DNA of 60,017 nucleotides from contig NZ_JASJAV010000031.1 in the NCBI RefSeq assembly GCF_030066895.1, positions 1 through 60,017 of the forward strand, given 5' to 3'. This stretch comes from Breoghania sp. Lineage in GTDB: Bacteria > Pseudomonadota > Alphaproteobacteria > Rhizobiales > Stappiaceae. Below the pieces are notes generated by a model. The model was not told the DNA's origin and did no database searches. It saw only the letters and a program-made list of their open reading frames with translations. This document shows positions 8,826 through 18,473 of the stretch, piece after piece. Made by a program: the position numbers and the translations under genes. The stretch's first letter is position 1. The number at the start of each line of letters is the position of its first letter.

Positions 8826-9332
8826 CTAGTCCAGCGCCAGCTCGAAGGGTTCCCCCTCGAAAGCATCACGCCCGCGCCCGATATTGCGGATCGCGGAGAC
8901 CATCCGCCCCTCGCGGCCGAGGATACGGTCGGCGAACATCACCAGCCGGGCATTGGGCGTGGCGGACGGCGAAGCGGCGCGCAGGGCGTCGGCGATCTCG
9001 GCCTCGTCGCGTTCCGGTTTCAGCGCGCAGGCCGTGATGTAGGCCGCCGCGGTGGAGCGCGAGATGCCCGCAAAACAATGGATCACCAGCGGGTCCTGCC
9101 GCTCCCACGCACTGACATACCCGAGCAGCGCTTCCACATGGATTTCGCCCGGAGGGATCATGCCCTCGATCGGCTCCACGATATCGTTGAAGCCAAGAAA
9201 GAGATGATCTTCAGGCCGGATTGAAGCCGGGCGGTTCACCGAGGTCCCCTCGTTGATCAGGGTCACCAGATGACGCGCGCCGGTGCGCTCGACCGTATCG
9301 TGCAGTTTGGAGAGGGAACAGATATAAAGCAT
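8826..9332 (-). CDS. Tyrosine phosphatase-like protein (CX5R)
   Basis: A ~168-residue cysteine phosphatase of the dual-specificity/tyrosine phosphatase fold. The catalytic loop HCFAGISRST (His-Cys-X5-Arg-Ser) is intact around residues 87-96. A general-acid candidate Asp precedes it in the FNDIVEP stretch. Start chosen at 9332 because relatives begin directly with Met and a Cys-Ser-Leu strand (here MLYICSLSKL). The frame is open further upstream to 9374. It is a cytosolic single-domain protein with unknown substrate, common in Hyphomicrobiales. The neighbours (nrtR, phosphomannomutase, repeats) do not suggest a pathway. Confidence 0.75.
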   Translation of the reverse strand: MLYICSLSKLHDTVERTGARHLVTLINEGTSVNRPASIRPEDHLFLGFNDIVEPIEGMIPPGEIHVEALLGYVSAWERQDPLVIHCFAGISRSTAAAYITACALKPERDEAEIADALRAASPSATPNARLVMFADRILGREGRMVSAIRNIGRGRDAFEGEPFELALD

Positions 9333-9483
9333 AAGCGATATGTCGGCGATGAGCCGCACGGATTCAAGCGGCAAATGCGCAGAATGTGGCGATGGAGGTG
9401 TGGAAGAGCGGTTTCTTCAGAAGGCAGGGAAGTGAAAGATCGCGCCCGTGGTCGATCCCTCAAGACGAGCCTTCGGCCTTCCT

Positions 9484-9733
9484 CTGTGTCTAGCCCGCGA
9501 ATGGTACTGGGTTACTCCAGCAGCAATTCCCTCGTCATTGCCGGCTCCGACCGGCAATCCATGCCGTGATGCTTCAGCGCGGCAAGGGGCAGATATCGAT
9601 GAACAATCCAGCCGCATTCCATGCCGATAGATCACGGAATGGATCCCGGCCCAGATCTCGACCATGGGGCCGGGATGACGGGCGGAGAGTATTGCGAGCT
9701 ACTCGATGCCATTTGCAGACCGGACACTGAAGG
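9484..9733. mobile_element. MITE-like non-coding element, copy B
   Basis: A direct repeat of the element at 7287-7521. Long identical stretches include tcgtcattgccggctccgac, gcaatccatgccgtgatgct and gatagatcacggaatg. The ends are more diverged: the right end ccggacactga is retained and the left end is degenerate, so this copy looks older. No coding potential. It fills the gap between the phosphatase (9332) and phosphomannomutase (9800) genes. Confidence 0.65.
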
Positions 9734-9799
9734 GGCCCAAAGGTTCGTCTCGAGGGATCGGCCGCGAGCACGATTGGCTCGGGTCCCGTCGCCCCAGCC

Positions 9800-11299
9800 T
9801 CAGATCGACTGGTTGTACGCGCCCACTTCCCCGTTCTCGCGCAGCACCGTGTCCACGGTCTTGAACATGGCGCGCATGCGCTCCTCGGAAACGGGGCTTT
9901 CCACCACCACTACGAGTTCCGGCTTGTTGGAGGACGCGCGCACCAGTCCCCAGGTGCCGTCCTCCGCCACAACGCGGATGCCGTTGACGGTGATGAGGTT
10001 GGCAATCGGCTGACCGTCGATCTTCTCGCCCTTCTCCTTCATCGCGGTGAAGCGCGCGATGACCTTGTCCACCACCTCGTACTTCTTCTCGTCGTCGCAA
10101 TGCGGCGACATGGTGGGCGAGCCCCAGGTCTTCGGCAGATCGTTCCTGAGATCCGCCATGGACTTGTCCGGGTTGCGATCGAGCATATCGAGAATGGCAA
10201 GCGCGGAGACGAAGCCGTCGTCATAGCCGCGCCCGATGGGGGCGTTGAAGAAATAGTGGCCGGATTTCTCGAAGCCGACCAGGGCGTTCAACTCGTTCAC
10301 CCGGCGCTTGATGTAGGAATGGCCGGTCTTCCAGTAGTCGGTCTTCGCACCGTTTTTGATCAGCACCGGATCAGTATTGAAGAGGCCCGTCGACTTCACG
10401 TCGACCACGAATTGCACGCCCGGATTGAGCTTGGAAATATCGCGCGCCAGCATGACGCCGACCTTGTCGGCGAATATCTCCTCGCCCGTATTGTCGACCA
10501 TGCCGCAGCGGTCGCCGTCACCGTCAAAGCCGAGGCCGACGGCAGCGCCCGTTTCGCGCACTGTCTCGGCGATGGCGTGCAGCATCTTCATGTCTTCCGG
10601 GTTCGGATTGTAGCGCGGGAAGGAGTGATCCAGCTCGCAATCGAGCGGCACAACCTCGGCGCCGATCGCGCTCAGGATCCGTTCCGCGAAAGCGCCGGCA
10701 GTACCGTTGCCGCAGGCCGCCACCACCTTGATCGGGTGCTTCAGTTTCGCCCGGTCGGTGAGATCGGCGATGTAGCGATCGGGGAAGTTCTCCACGAACT
10801 GATAGGCCCCGCCCCCCTTCAGATCGAAGGCGGCTTCAAGCACGATTTCCTTCAGTCGGCCCATTTCGTCGGGGCCGAAGGTTAGCGGGCGGGCAGCGCC
10901 CATCTTCACACCGGTCCAGTCATTGTCATTGTGCGAGGCGGTGACCATGGCGACGGCGGGAACGTCGAGGGCGAACTGGGCGAAGTAGGTCATTGGCGTC
11001 GTCGCGAGGCCAATGTCGTGCACCTTGACGCCCGCAGCCATCAGGCCGGTGACAAGTACCATCTTGATGGAGGCCGAATAGGACCGAAAATCGTGGCCTG
11101 TGACGATTTCGGGGCACACGCCCATTTCATGCAGCAAGGTGCCAAGGCCCATCCCCAGGGCTTGAACGCCCATGAGGTTGATTTCCTTTTCAAACAGCCA
11201 ACGCGCATCGTATTCGCGAAAGCCGGTTGCCTTGACCATGGGCGAGGATTCGTAGGCGTAAGTGTTGGGCATCAACGCGGCGGCCGGCTTGGGAAACAT
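9800..11299 (-). CDS. Phosphomannomutase/phosphoglucomutase
   Basis: An intact 499-residue alpha-D-phosphohexomutase that would interconvert hexose 6- and 1-phosphates for surface polysaccharide and nucleotide-sugar synthesis. All four domain signatures are present: the phosphoserine loop TASHNDND (~residues 120-127), the metal-binding loop DGDGDR (~258-263), the sugar-binding loop GFEKSGHYFF (~346-355), and the C-terminal phosphate-binding region (VRASSNKPELVV, ~462-473). Length and motifs fit the ManB/AlgC bifunctional class. Substrate preference cannot be fixed from sequence. Inner Met codons at about residues 10 and 21 are alternative starts. Confidence 0.9.
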   Translation of the reverse strand: MFPKPAAALMPNTYAYESSPMVKATGFREYDARWLFEKEINLMGVQALGMGLGTLLHEMGVCPEIVTGHDFRSYSASIKMVLVTGLMAAGVKVHDIGLATTPMTYFAQFALDVPAVAMVTASHNDNDWTGVKMGAARPLTFGPDEMGRLKEIVLEAAFDLKGGGAYQFVENFPDRYIADLTDRAKLKHPIKVVAACGNGTAGAFAERILSAIGAEVVPLDCELDHSFPRYNPNPEDMKMLHAIAETVRETGAAVGLGFDGDGDRCGMVDNTGEEIFADKVGVMLARDISKLNPGVQFVVDVKSTGLFNTDPVLIKNGAKTDYWKTGHSYIKRRVNELNALVGFEKSGHYFFNAPIGRGYDDGFVSALAILDMLDRNPDKSMADLRNDLPKTWGSPTMSPHCDDEKKYEVVDKVIARFTAMKEKGEKIDGQPIANLITVNGIRVVAEDGTWGLVRASSNKPELVVVVESPVSEERMRAMFKTVDTVLRENGEVGAYNQSI

Positions 11300-11439
11300 G
11301 GAAGCTCCTGAAATCGCTCAATGCGGAATTCGAACGGTATAGGATGGCGCTGCGACCAAAGGAAGGCGGCATCCGTTCCCGCAAGGAGAAACGATACCGG
11401 GGCCGATTGGTTCCGCAAGCCGCGTGCGACGTCTCGCAC

Positions 11440-11928
11440 CTATTGCTGCATCACCAGTTCGCCGTTGCGCATTTCCACATGCTTGAGCTGGCGTAGAAAG
11501 CTCATGCCGCGGAGCGACGAGGGCGGGGACATCGTAGACTCGGATCGTGTCGATGCGCACTTCGCGCAAGGTGACGGGTGCGCTTTTCTGGATGCCGTTG
11601 GCGGCCGACGTCTCGATCGTGAATTCGGAATTTCCCGGCCGCATGCCAAGGCGCACCGCCTCTTCGTAAGGAAGGGCAACGGCCGTTGCGCTGGTGTCGA
11701 CGAGGACGTCGACCAGTCGCCGGTTGATGCGGGCGGTGACGGCGAAGTGGTCGGTTTTCTCCGCTTCCAGCACCACAGTGCCGTGACCGACAGGACGGTA
11801 GACGGGGTCGACCTTCGCCTTCACCGGCTCCGGCTTTTGAGAGATCTGATGACCCCCCATTGCACCACGGTCGGTCCGGCAAGCGCCGCGACGATGATCA
11901 GCACCAGTATGAAAATGAACCGTTGCAT
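11440..11928 (-). pseudogene. TIGR02281-type clan AA aspartic protease, frameshifted
   Basis: A membrane-anchored retropepsin-like protease. From ATG 11928 a hydrophobic anchor is encoded (FIFILVLIIVAALAGPTVV). At a G6 run near 11858 the frame shifts to the one carrying the protease domain: VDVLVDTSATAVALPYEEA is the catalytic aspartate region, where the usual DTG is DTS (GGC to AGC). Near 11510 it shifts again to the conserved C-terminus SFLRQLKHVEMRNGELVMQQ. Reassembled length of ~160 residues is normal. The disruption, plus loss of the DTG glycine, suggests a dead gene, although the homopolymer shift alone could be an error. Confidence 0.8.
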
Positions 11929-12161
11929 CGCTCAAAACCCGCCCTCTTCCGCGCCCCGTCTTGGCACGCAGAGCATTAGCGGACAGTGAAAAACGACAAG
12001 GCAGAAGCGATCATGGTTAGCGCGTCGTTAACGGCGCCGACGCTAAGATTAGCAGCACGATATTCCCGGGCCCAAGACCTGACTTTTGCCGACCCGAATT
12101 TCGCCGTCTTGTCGACGTTCAAGAAACGCCCAAAGCGTCCCCCTCGTTGCGGAGACCTTCG

Positions 12162-12658
12162 ATGCGCCCTCTCCTGTCCGTGTTCGCGCTCGTTTTCCTT
12201 CTGGCCGGTTGTGCGGGCGGGCTGACGGATTTCGGCGACAAAGCGGAGCTTACCCGCGTTCCCGTGAACGATCAGGCCACCCTTGCCGCGATCAACGGCT
12301 ACCGCGCGCAGCATAGGCTACCGCCGCTCACCCTGTCGGCGGAAGTCGAGGTCGCGGCACAGGACATGGCCGATTACATCGCCCGGTGCGACAAGCGGAA
12401 ATCCCCGCTCCACAGCAAGAACGGCCTGTTCAAGCGACTCACCGAACACGGTATCCGTCACGATGCGGCGGCGGAAAATCTCGGCTACGGCTATCAGAGT
12501 TTCGACGCCACCTTCAAAGGCTGGCAGGGCTCGCCCGGCCATGACAAGAAACTGCTCAATTCGTACGTGACCGAGATGGGCATTGCCCGTACCACCCGAC
12601 CCGACGGCATGTGGACAATTTCTGGGCGCTGATCATGGTGCGTCCATCGACGCGCTGA
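12162..12658 (+). pseudogene. CAP-domain (SCP/PR1-like) lipoprotein, frameshift near the 3' end
   Basis: A small secreted CAP-superfamily protein. The start at 12162 gives a lipoprotein signal peptide (LVFLLAGCAGG, lipobox LAGC). The CAP core follows: INGYRAQHRLPPLTLS, the AENLGYGY motif and WQGSPGHDKKLL with its conserved His. The first frame stops at 12632. A one-base shift at about 12612-12616 instead gives NFWALIMVRPSTR ending at 12658, which is the expected CAP C-terminal strand. So only the last ~15 residues are affected, and this could be a marginal defect or a sequencing error. Function in this family is poorly known. Confidence 0.8.
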
Positions 12659-12734
12659 CGGGTGTCAACGGCGCCTTCAGGCCGCCTCAGGGGCGTTTTT
12701 GAAACGCATTAAAATTCGCGTCGCATTTGCGTTT

Positions 12735-12770
12735 AAGGTCTCTCGAATTTCTCGATTTTCTCGAGACCTT
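12735..12770. terminator. Hairpin between convergent CAP and rppH genes
   Basis: An 8-bp inverted repeat (aaggtctc / gagacctt) with a 20-nt AT-rich loop, which lies 10 bp beyond the rppH stop. It is a plausible but weak terminator, as neither side has a strong T-run. Confidence 0.4.
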
Positions 12771-12779
12771 CAAAAATGC

Positions 12780-13298
12780 TCAGGCGGTCAGGTGCGAGAA
12801 GGCGGAAACGACGTCTTCATAGACCCGACGCTTGAACGAAATGATCAGCTCCGGCAGCTTCGCCGCCCTCTCCCATCGCCATTCGGAAAATTCCGGCTTG
12901 TTGCCTTCCGGCGGACGGATGACGTCGATCTCGCCCTCGTCGCCCTCGAAGCGGAAGGCGAACCAGTGTTGCGCCTGGCCCTGGTAGCGGCCCTTCCAGC
13001 TCTTTTGCGCAACCTGGGCCGGCAGGTCGTAGACAAGCCAGCCCGAGGCCTCGGCGAGGAGAGAGACGGAGCGGACTGAGGTTTCCTCGTAAAGCTCGCG
13101 GCGGGCGGCGGAAAGCGGGTCCTCTCCGGCATCGATCCCGCCCTGCGGCATCTGCCAGCTATGGGTTGCATCGACGTGTTCCGGCCCGCCCTTGTAGCGC
13201 TTGCCTACCCAGACGAGACCGGCCGGATTGATCAGCATGATGCCGACGCAGGGACGATAATGGGCGGGAGGGAAATCGGTCACGAAAGGAATCCTCAA
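12780..13298 (-). CDS. rppH: RNA pyrophosphohydrolase RppH (NudH)
   Basis: An intact 172-residue Nudix hydrolase that removes 5' pyrophosphate from mRNA and so starts decay. The Nudix box is complete ([20 protein letters not shown], Gly-x5-Glu-x7-Arg-Glu-x2-Glu-Glu, ~residues 52-72). Other RppH marks are [20 protein letters not shown] near the N-terminus, HSWQMPQGG before the box, and WFAFRF after it. Orthologues often start nearer the [11 protein letters not shown] stretch. It is last in the conserved rplU-to-rppH gene order and is followed by a weak hairpin. It cannot be confused with NrtR, because the catalytic glutamates are intact here. Confidence 0.92.
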   Translation of the reverse strand: MRIPFVTDFPPAHYRPCVGIMLINPAGLVWVGKRYKGGPEHVDATHSWQMPQGGIDAGEDPLSAARRELYEETSVRSVSLLAEASGWLVYDLPAQVAQKSWKGRYQGQAQHWFAFRFEGDEGEIDVIRPPEGNKPEFSEWRWERAAKLPELIISFKRRVYEDVVSAFSHLTA

Positions 13299-13406
13299 AC
13301 GGTGTGATGCGCGAAACCTAGCGCATATTCGGAACCGTTTGAATCATCGGTGTGGGGATTTCTCGATGGCGCGACGGGAATCCGGGACGGGCTTTCGAGC
13401 AAGCCG

Positions 13407-13533
13407 CCCATTCTTCGAGACGCCGTCTCACGACGGCTCCTCAGGATGACGTTATCGAGTGGATATCGCGATAAAATCTTCAATACGACAACGTCATCCT
13501 GAGGAGGCGCGCAGCGCCGTCTCGAAGGATGGG
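13407..13533. repeat. Large palindromic intergenic repeat
   Basis: Inverted arms CCCATTCTTCGAGACG (13407-13422) and CGTCTCGAAGGATGGG (13518-13533, one mismatch), plus an inner perfect pair CCTCAGGATGACGTT (13439-13453) and its complement (13490-13504). It is the same family as the outer repeat at 7254-7617 and occupies most of the gap between the deacetylase and rppH. No coding potential. Confidence 0.8.
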
Positions 13534-13577
13534 CTGCTCACTCGGAGCAGATCGCCAGGCGGCGTCAGCCGCGAAAC

Positions 13578-14746
13578 TCAGGAGTTGTTGAAGCGAACGC
13601 CGGCGCTGAGCGGCACCAGTTGCAGGCCGCGTTTTTCCAGGCTCTTGGCCCATTCGCTGATCCGGTCGATGGAGACCCGCAAGGTAGAGGCATAGCCCAC
13701 CGCGAAGCCCTTGGTGCGAGCGACCGCCTCCAGCTCCAGAAGCCGGACATAGATCTCGTCGCGCGAGGGATTGCGGTCAAGCGGCAGATCGGCACACAGG
13801 AACGGCGTGTTCGTGGTGTTGGCGATCGTGGCGGCGGTCGAGCGCGAGGAGGATCCGTCGTCCATATACATCAGCCCGCGGTGACCGACTTCTTCCAGCA
13901 CCGGCTGGAGGGCTCCGGCGGATGCCGTGAAGTGGGCGCCCATCTCGTTGACGGCGCCGACATAGTTGGTGATACGCGCCATCAGCCAGTGCAGCCGGTC
14001 AATGTTCTGCTGGTGGGATTGATCGACCAGCAGGGTGTGCGGACCGGGGTCGTTGTCGGGATAGTCGAAGGGCTCCAGCGGCACCTGCAGCAACAGTTCG
14101 TGACCGTCCTGACGGGCACGGGTCTGCCAGTCCTTCAGATCGTTGCCATAGGGCGCGAAGGCGAGCGTCACGTCAGCGGGAAGCTTGGAGAGCGCCAGGT
14201 TCGTACCGGCCTCGCTCAGCCCCAGTCCGCCAACGACTATCGCGATACGGGCGACGCCGATGGTTTTGGTATCGAAGGGCCGGGCGTAGTAGTCGAGCGC
14301 CCGCGCGCCGTCATCGACCATCTTGGGCAGAATGCCGTAGCGGGTAGCTTCGGAAATCCGAGGATCTGGTTCGATGGGAGCGCCTGGGAATTCCCATCCA
14401 CGGACTTCAGCCCGGCATCGGACGGCGGCAGAACGGGCTCGAAACGGGGAGAGCGGGTCGTCCCCGCAGCACCGGGCTGGCTCACGGGTTTCCCGTCGTT
14501 GGCCAGACCGGGTTGCAGCCCGACCACGGTGATATCGCGCACGGAAACGCCCTGAACGAAGGTCTGTTGAGAGCGACGACAGCGGAGGGCTCGCCGCCAT
14601 AGGGATCATCGACGACCGCGACCCAGACACCGACGGTCACGATCAGAGCCGCGATGATCACGATGCCGATCAGACCGAGAGGAATACGGAAATGCCGTTT
14701 CCCAATGCCCAAGCCCAGGGGGTTGTCAGGTCGTCTCCCCGGCCAT
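13578..14746 (-). pseudogene. Divergent polysaccharide deacetylase family protein, frameshifted
   Basis: A membrane-anchored DUF610-type (divergent) polysaccharide deacetylase, syntenic with ctpA and rppH in this group. The real start appears to be ATG 14746 (MAGRRPDNPLG after removing one G from a GGGG run). An anchor helix follows (PLGLIGIVIIAALIVTVGVW). Further shifts occur near 14550-14600 and 14350-14400. The catalytic-type domain then reads through in one frame from about 14350: IAIVVGGLGLSEAGT, LAFAPYG, LLLQVPLEPFDYPDNDPG, ending VRFNNS at 13578. About 390 residues when joined. This is the only gene of the conserved block that is clearly broken. Confidence 0.82.
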
Positions 14747-15203
14747 AAACCTTATTCCGCCGCTTGCCATTTACGCCATCGCACCGGGCGGCCTTACCCG
14801 GACGCACGATGGGGCGAGTCTACCGCAAACATAGTTAACATTTTCTAAGCGAACGCAATCGGAAGATGAGGGAAGGTCAGGCACAATCCGACCACGTATC
14901 GCGTCCGTGCGCGGGAAGAGAATAAGCCGAATGACGGCGCCGGCCATCCGACGTTTTCCGTAAGGCGGATCAGGGGGCCTGGTCGCGAGTTTTCGGCGCT
15001 CGTGCTCGCCCGTTTGCCGGCTCGCACCTCGTCCTCCACCGTCATTGCCCGGCGCAGTCCGGGCAGCCCAGCGAACAGCGAAATGCGCGGAGAGTGCTGG
15101 ATCCCCCGGACAAAGCCGGGGTATGACGACCGCTTGGAATGGAGAGAAAGACCGCGAAGGAAGATGTGAGGCTTCGGGCATCAACAACATCCCCCTCTTC
15201 CCC
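14747..15203. other. Intergenic region with a repeat-like GC stretch
   Basis: No gene is supported between the deacetylase start and the ctpA terminator. Around 15040-15130 there is an imperfect palindromic segment (cattgcccggcgcagtccgg to cccccggacaaagccggggt) of the kind common in Hyphomicrobiales intergenic repeats. The 14747-14880 part probably holds the deacetylase promoter. The 14880-15040 part shows nothing I recognise. Confidence 0.4.
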
Positions 15204-15243
15204 AAACAAAAAGGCCCGCACCGGATGTCCGATGCGGGCCTTT
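15204..15243 (-). terminator. Intrinsic terminator downstream of ctpA
   Basis: An 11-bp stem (aaaggcccgca / tgcgggccttt) with a 12-nt loop, followed on the minus strand by a T-rich run (ttttgttt). It lies just beyond the ctpA stop and ends the long conserved operon. Confidence 0.85.
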
Positions 15244-15266
15244 GTTGTTTCAGATCGCCTGTCGGC

Positions 15267-16595
15267 TTAGTTGGGCACACCCGCGGAGGGATCCGGCGGG
15301 AAGGCCTTGTTGGCCTGGATGCCGCGCAGCAGGTCGTAAGCGAAGTTCAGCTGCTTGTCCTTCGAGGCGTCTTGCGGCACGTAGGCCTGGCTGCCGGACT
15401 TCTCGGTCCCGTCGGAAGAAGACAAGTGACCGCGAAGAGAGGCTTCGCCGCGTGCCTTCAGCTTGCCCTTCAGCTCGTTGGGAAGCTCCTGCTGGACCTC
15501 GATGTCGGGCGTGATGCCCTTGGCCTGGATGGAGGTGCCCGACGGCGTGTAGTAGCGCGCCGTGGTCAGCCGGATGGCGCCGTTGGGACCAAGCGGGATG
15601 ATGGTCTGGACCGAGCCCTTGCCGAAGGACCGGGTGCCGACGATGGTGGCGCGGCGATGATCTTGCAGCGCACCGGCAACGATTTCGGAGGCCGACGCCG
15701 ACCCGCCATTGACCAGCACGATCACCGGCTTGCCGTGGGCCATGTCGCCGGAGCGGGCGTTGTAACGCTGGCTCTCGTCGGCGTTAAGGCCGCGCGTGGA
15801 GACGATCTCTCCGCGATCCAGGAAGGTGTCGGACACCGCGATCGCCTGATCGAGCAGACCGCCGGGGTTGTTGCGCAGATCGACGACGAAGCCCTTGAGC
15901 TTGTCTTCCGGGATCTTTTCCTCGATCTCGTCGATCGCCGACTTCAGCCCATCGAAGGTCTGTTCGTTGAACTGGGTAATGCGGATATAGCCGACATCCT
16001 TTTCCTCGTGCCAGAGCACGGAACGGATGCGGATGATATCGCGGATGATGGTGACCTTGACCGGATCCTCGGCACCCTCGCGGCGGATGGTGAGGACGAT
16101 GTCGGTCTTGATCGGACCACGCATCTTTTCCACCGCTTCGTTGAGCGTCAGGCCCTGCACGGACTCGCCGTCGAGCGCGGTGATGACGTCGCCGGCCAGC
16201 ACACCGGCGCGGTAGGCCGGGGTGTCGTCGATCGGGGTGACGACCTTCACCAGCTCGTCTTCCATCATGATCTCGATGCCGAGGCCGCCGAACTCGCCGC
16301 GGGTCTGCACCTGCATGTCGCGGAAGCTCTTTGGCGACATATAGGAAGAATGCGGATCAAGTGATGACAGCATGCCGTTGATCGCCGCTTCGATCAGCTT
16401 GTGATCGTCGGGAACCTCGACATAGTCGGAGCGGATCCGCTCAAAGACATCTCCGAACAGGTTGAGCTGTCTGTACGTGTCGGACGCGGCCGCTTCAGCC
16501 TTGGAGCCGACAACAAACTCCGTTTGGGAGAGAGTGATCACCACCGCCGCGCCCATCAGCGCGCCGACAAGCATCAGCGAGGCTTTCCGTATCAT
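15267..16595 (-). CDS. ctpA: S41-family C-terminal processing peptidase CtpA
   Basis: An intact 442-residue periplasmic serine protease. It starts at ATG 16595 with a signal/anchor (RKASLMLVGALMGAAVVIT). A PDZ domain follows (~residues 95-165; GGLGIEIMM, YRAGVLAGDVI). The peptidase core has the nucleophile region NGGSASASEIVAGAL (catalytic Ser) and GTRSFGKGSVQT (catalytic Lys). It degrades or trims envelope proteins by their C-termini. Its start overlaps the end of the EnvC-like gene by 4 bp (ATGA), indicating translational coupling; such EnvC-CtpA pairs handle peptidoglycan hydrolysis and turnover of hydrolases. Confidence 0.93.
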   Translation of the reverse strand: MIRKASLMLVGALMGAAVVITLSQTEFVVGSKAEAAASDTYRQLNLFGDVFERIRSDYVEVPDDHKLIEAAINGMLSSLDPHSSYMSPKSFRDMQVQTRGEFGGLGIEIMMEDELVKVVTPIDDTPAYRAGVLAGDVITALDGESVQGLTLNEAVEKMRGPIKTDIVLTIRREGAEDPVKVTIIRDIIRIRSVLWHEEKDVGYIRITQFNEQTFDGLKSAIDEIEEKIPEDKLKGFVVDLRNNPGGLLDQAIAVSDTFLDRGEIVSTRGLNADESQRYNARSGDMAHGKPVIVLVNGGSASASEIVAGALQDHRRATIVGTRSFGKGSVQTIIPLGPNGAIRLTTARYYTPSGTSIQAKGITPDIEVQQELPNELKGKLKARGEASLRGHLSSSDGTEKSGSQAYVPQDASKDKQLNFAYDLLRGIQANKAFPPDPSAGVPN

Positions 16596-18016
16596 CCGCG
16601 AACCTTTTCGTCTTCCGGCCGAGCCCACCAGGGCGAGGGGTCGATTGAGCTGCCGTCTTTTCGGAATTCAATATAGAGCACCGGCCGCGTCGAACCGAGA
16701 TCCAACGTGGCGGCACTAGCGAGTTCTGTCGATCCCATCGAGCCGACGGGTTCTCCGGCCAAAACGAACTGACCGAGTTCCGCATCAATCTCGTCCATGC
16801 CTGCGAGCAATATATGATATCCATCGCCGGCGTTCAGGATCAAGAGTTGGCCGTAACTGCGGAACGATCCTGCATAGACTACCCAGCCGTCGCAGGGCGA
16901 CGTTACACGGGCATTGTTTCGAGTCGCTATCGACACGCCTTCGGCGGGCGTGCCGAGGCTGTCATCCTCACCGTACGCGCGCAAGGTTGCGCCTGCGACC
17001 GGCAGATGAAGCTTGCCCTTGATATCGGCAAAGGCAATGGCCGGGGCAAGACGGCCGGGATCGGCGAAGGGATCGGAAGGCTTGACCTTGCCCGCATTCT
17101 CCTTCGCCGCCTTGGCAGCGGCCTCCGCCGCCTTGCGCGATGATTCGATCTCTTTTTCCAGCGAGGCGATCAGACCCTTCAGCGAGCTCGCCTTGGCCGC
17201 CAGTTTCTGAGCGCGTTCGGATTCGGCGGCCAGCTTCTGGCGCGATTCGTCAGCCTCTTCCCGCTTCGCCGTCAACAAAAGCTCGATGCGGGTCTTTTCC
17301 TCCGCAAGGCGGGATCCATCGCTCTTCAGCCGGTCGCGTTCGCCCGCAATGCGGCTTTCCAGCTTGCTCAGTTCGGCAAGGTCGACCGCGAGCGCCTCGG
17401 CCTCGTCGTGAATGCCGGACATGACCGCGTTCAGAAGCATGGCGGAGCGCACCGCGCCGAGCGCATCTTCCGGCCGCACGGCAAGGGCCGGTGGCGGACG
17501 GCGGCCGATACGCTCCAACGTCGCCAGCACCTCCGAGAGCACGCCGCAGCGATCGCGGAGCGAAGCACGGACCGTGTCGGCGTTTTCGTGCAACCTCAGG
17601 AGCCGGTCTTCCGTGGCGCTCAATTCTTCTTCCAACGAATGAACGCGCTGGGCGGTGCGGAGAAGATCCGCATTCAGCGCATCGCGGTGGCGATCGATCG
17701 TGTCGATCTGATGTTGCAGTTCACGCTGGCGGTTCTTGCTCAGCGTCATGTCTTCGGTCAGCGCCGCCAGTTCTTCTTCGCGCTCGCGCTTGCGCGCTGC
17801 GGGATCGAGGGCGGAAAGATCAGCGCCCTGATCGGAACTCGCATCGCTCTCATCGGCTTGCGGCGTTTCCGTCGCTCCGGCAGGCAGGACGAAGGGCGCA
17901 CAGATCGCCGTGCCGACCAACGCCAGAAGAAGCGCGCACAACACGGAGCGCGAAGCGCCGTGCAATCCCGCATCCCCTTTTCGCGTCCGGCTGGCCCGCA
18001 TCCCATTGGTCCGCAT
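16592..18016 (-). CDS. EnvC-like murein hydrolase activator (coiled coil plus LytM)
   Basis: An intact protein of ~474 residues from ATG 18016. The frame stays open upstream to 18217, but 18016 places a signal peptide near the N-terminus (SVLCALLLALVGTAICAPF). Long coiled-coil segments rich in Glu, Arg and Lys (EELAALTEDMTLSKNRQREL and SLKGLIASLEKEIESSRKAA) are followed by a C-terminal LytM fold (LHLPVAGATLRAYG, SPCDGWVVYAGSFRSYGQL). The zinc-binding His/Asp motifs of active LytM endopeptidases are absent (GTPAEGVSIA, YHILLAG), as in E. coli EnvC, which activates amidases during division rather than cutting peptidoglycan itself. It sits between rlmH and ctpA. Confidence 0.88.
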   Translation of the reverse strand: MRTNGMRASRTRKGDAGLHGASRSVLCALLLALVGTAICAPFVLPAGATETPQADESDASSDQGADLSALDPAARKREREEELAALTEDMTLSKNRQRELQHQIDTIDRHRDALNADLLRTAQRVHSLEEELSATEDRLLRLHENADTVRASLRDRCGVLSEVLATLERIGRRPPPALAVRPEDALGAVRSAMLLNAVMSGIHDEAEALAVDLAELSKLESRIAGERDRLKSDGSRLAEEKTRIELLLTAKREEADESRQKLAAESERAQKLAAKASSLKGLIASLEKEIESSRKAAEAAAKAAKENAGKVKPSDPFADPGRLAPAIAFADIKGKLHLPVAGATLRAYGEDDSLGTPAEGVSIATRNNARVTSPCDGWVVYAGSFRSYGQLLILNAGDGYHILLAGMDEIDAELGQFVLAGEPVGSMGSTELASAATLDLGSTRPVLYIEFRKDGSSIDPSPWWARPEDEKVRG

Positions 18017-18473
18017 TGCATTGGCCGATCGCACTGTTCGTGCGGCGATCACACGCACCTCCGTTTTGATCCGTGCGCAAACCTCACGAGCCGATCGCAA
18101 TAGGATCCGGCTGCCTTCGAATACGGGCCGCCCGTGCGGCCCGGATCGCATGCGGAGCGTTAACGATCCGTCAACCATAAGATCTCGCCGGACGATCCCG
18201 AAAGATGCCCGCAGCATATCGAATCCGTATCTCGCTCCCGATACCGTCGGATTACGTCAATAAGCGGGCGCGGCGCGATTCGTACAACCGTGGGTAAGCC
18301 CTTCCGCTGCGCGCACCATATGGCACGACGGCAGCCCGGCGGCGTCCGGGATGACGCTCGAGAGATTGTGCACAAGAGGCATGAGAACGTCTTGGCGAGA
18401 CGCCAGTGCCCTGCCCCTCTCCACGACACCGAGAACGTGTCCGGCGAAAACCGCCCCGTTACCGACCGGGCTC
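18017..18473. other. Spacer between rlmH and the envC-like gene
   Basis: The envC frame remains open to 18217 on the minus strand, but the encoded residues lack family similarity. The remaining part (18218-18473) has no convincing gene or terminator. A promoter for envC-ctpA is likely here. I could not pick out -35/-10 elements securely. Confidence 0.35.

Noticed and set aside
13578..14712. TTG start at 14712 for the divergent deacetylase
   Set aside because: Removing one G from a GGGG run connects an ATG at 14746 to the frame and gives the more typical N-terminus, so 14746 is preferred.
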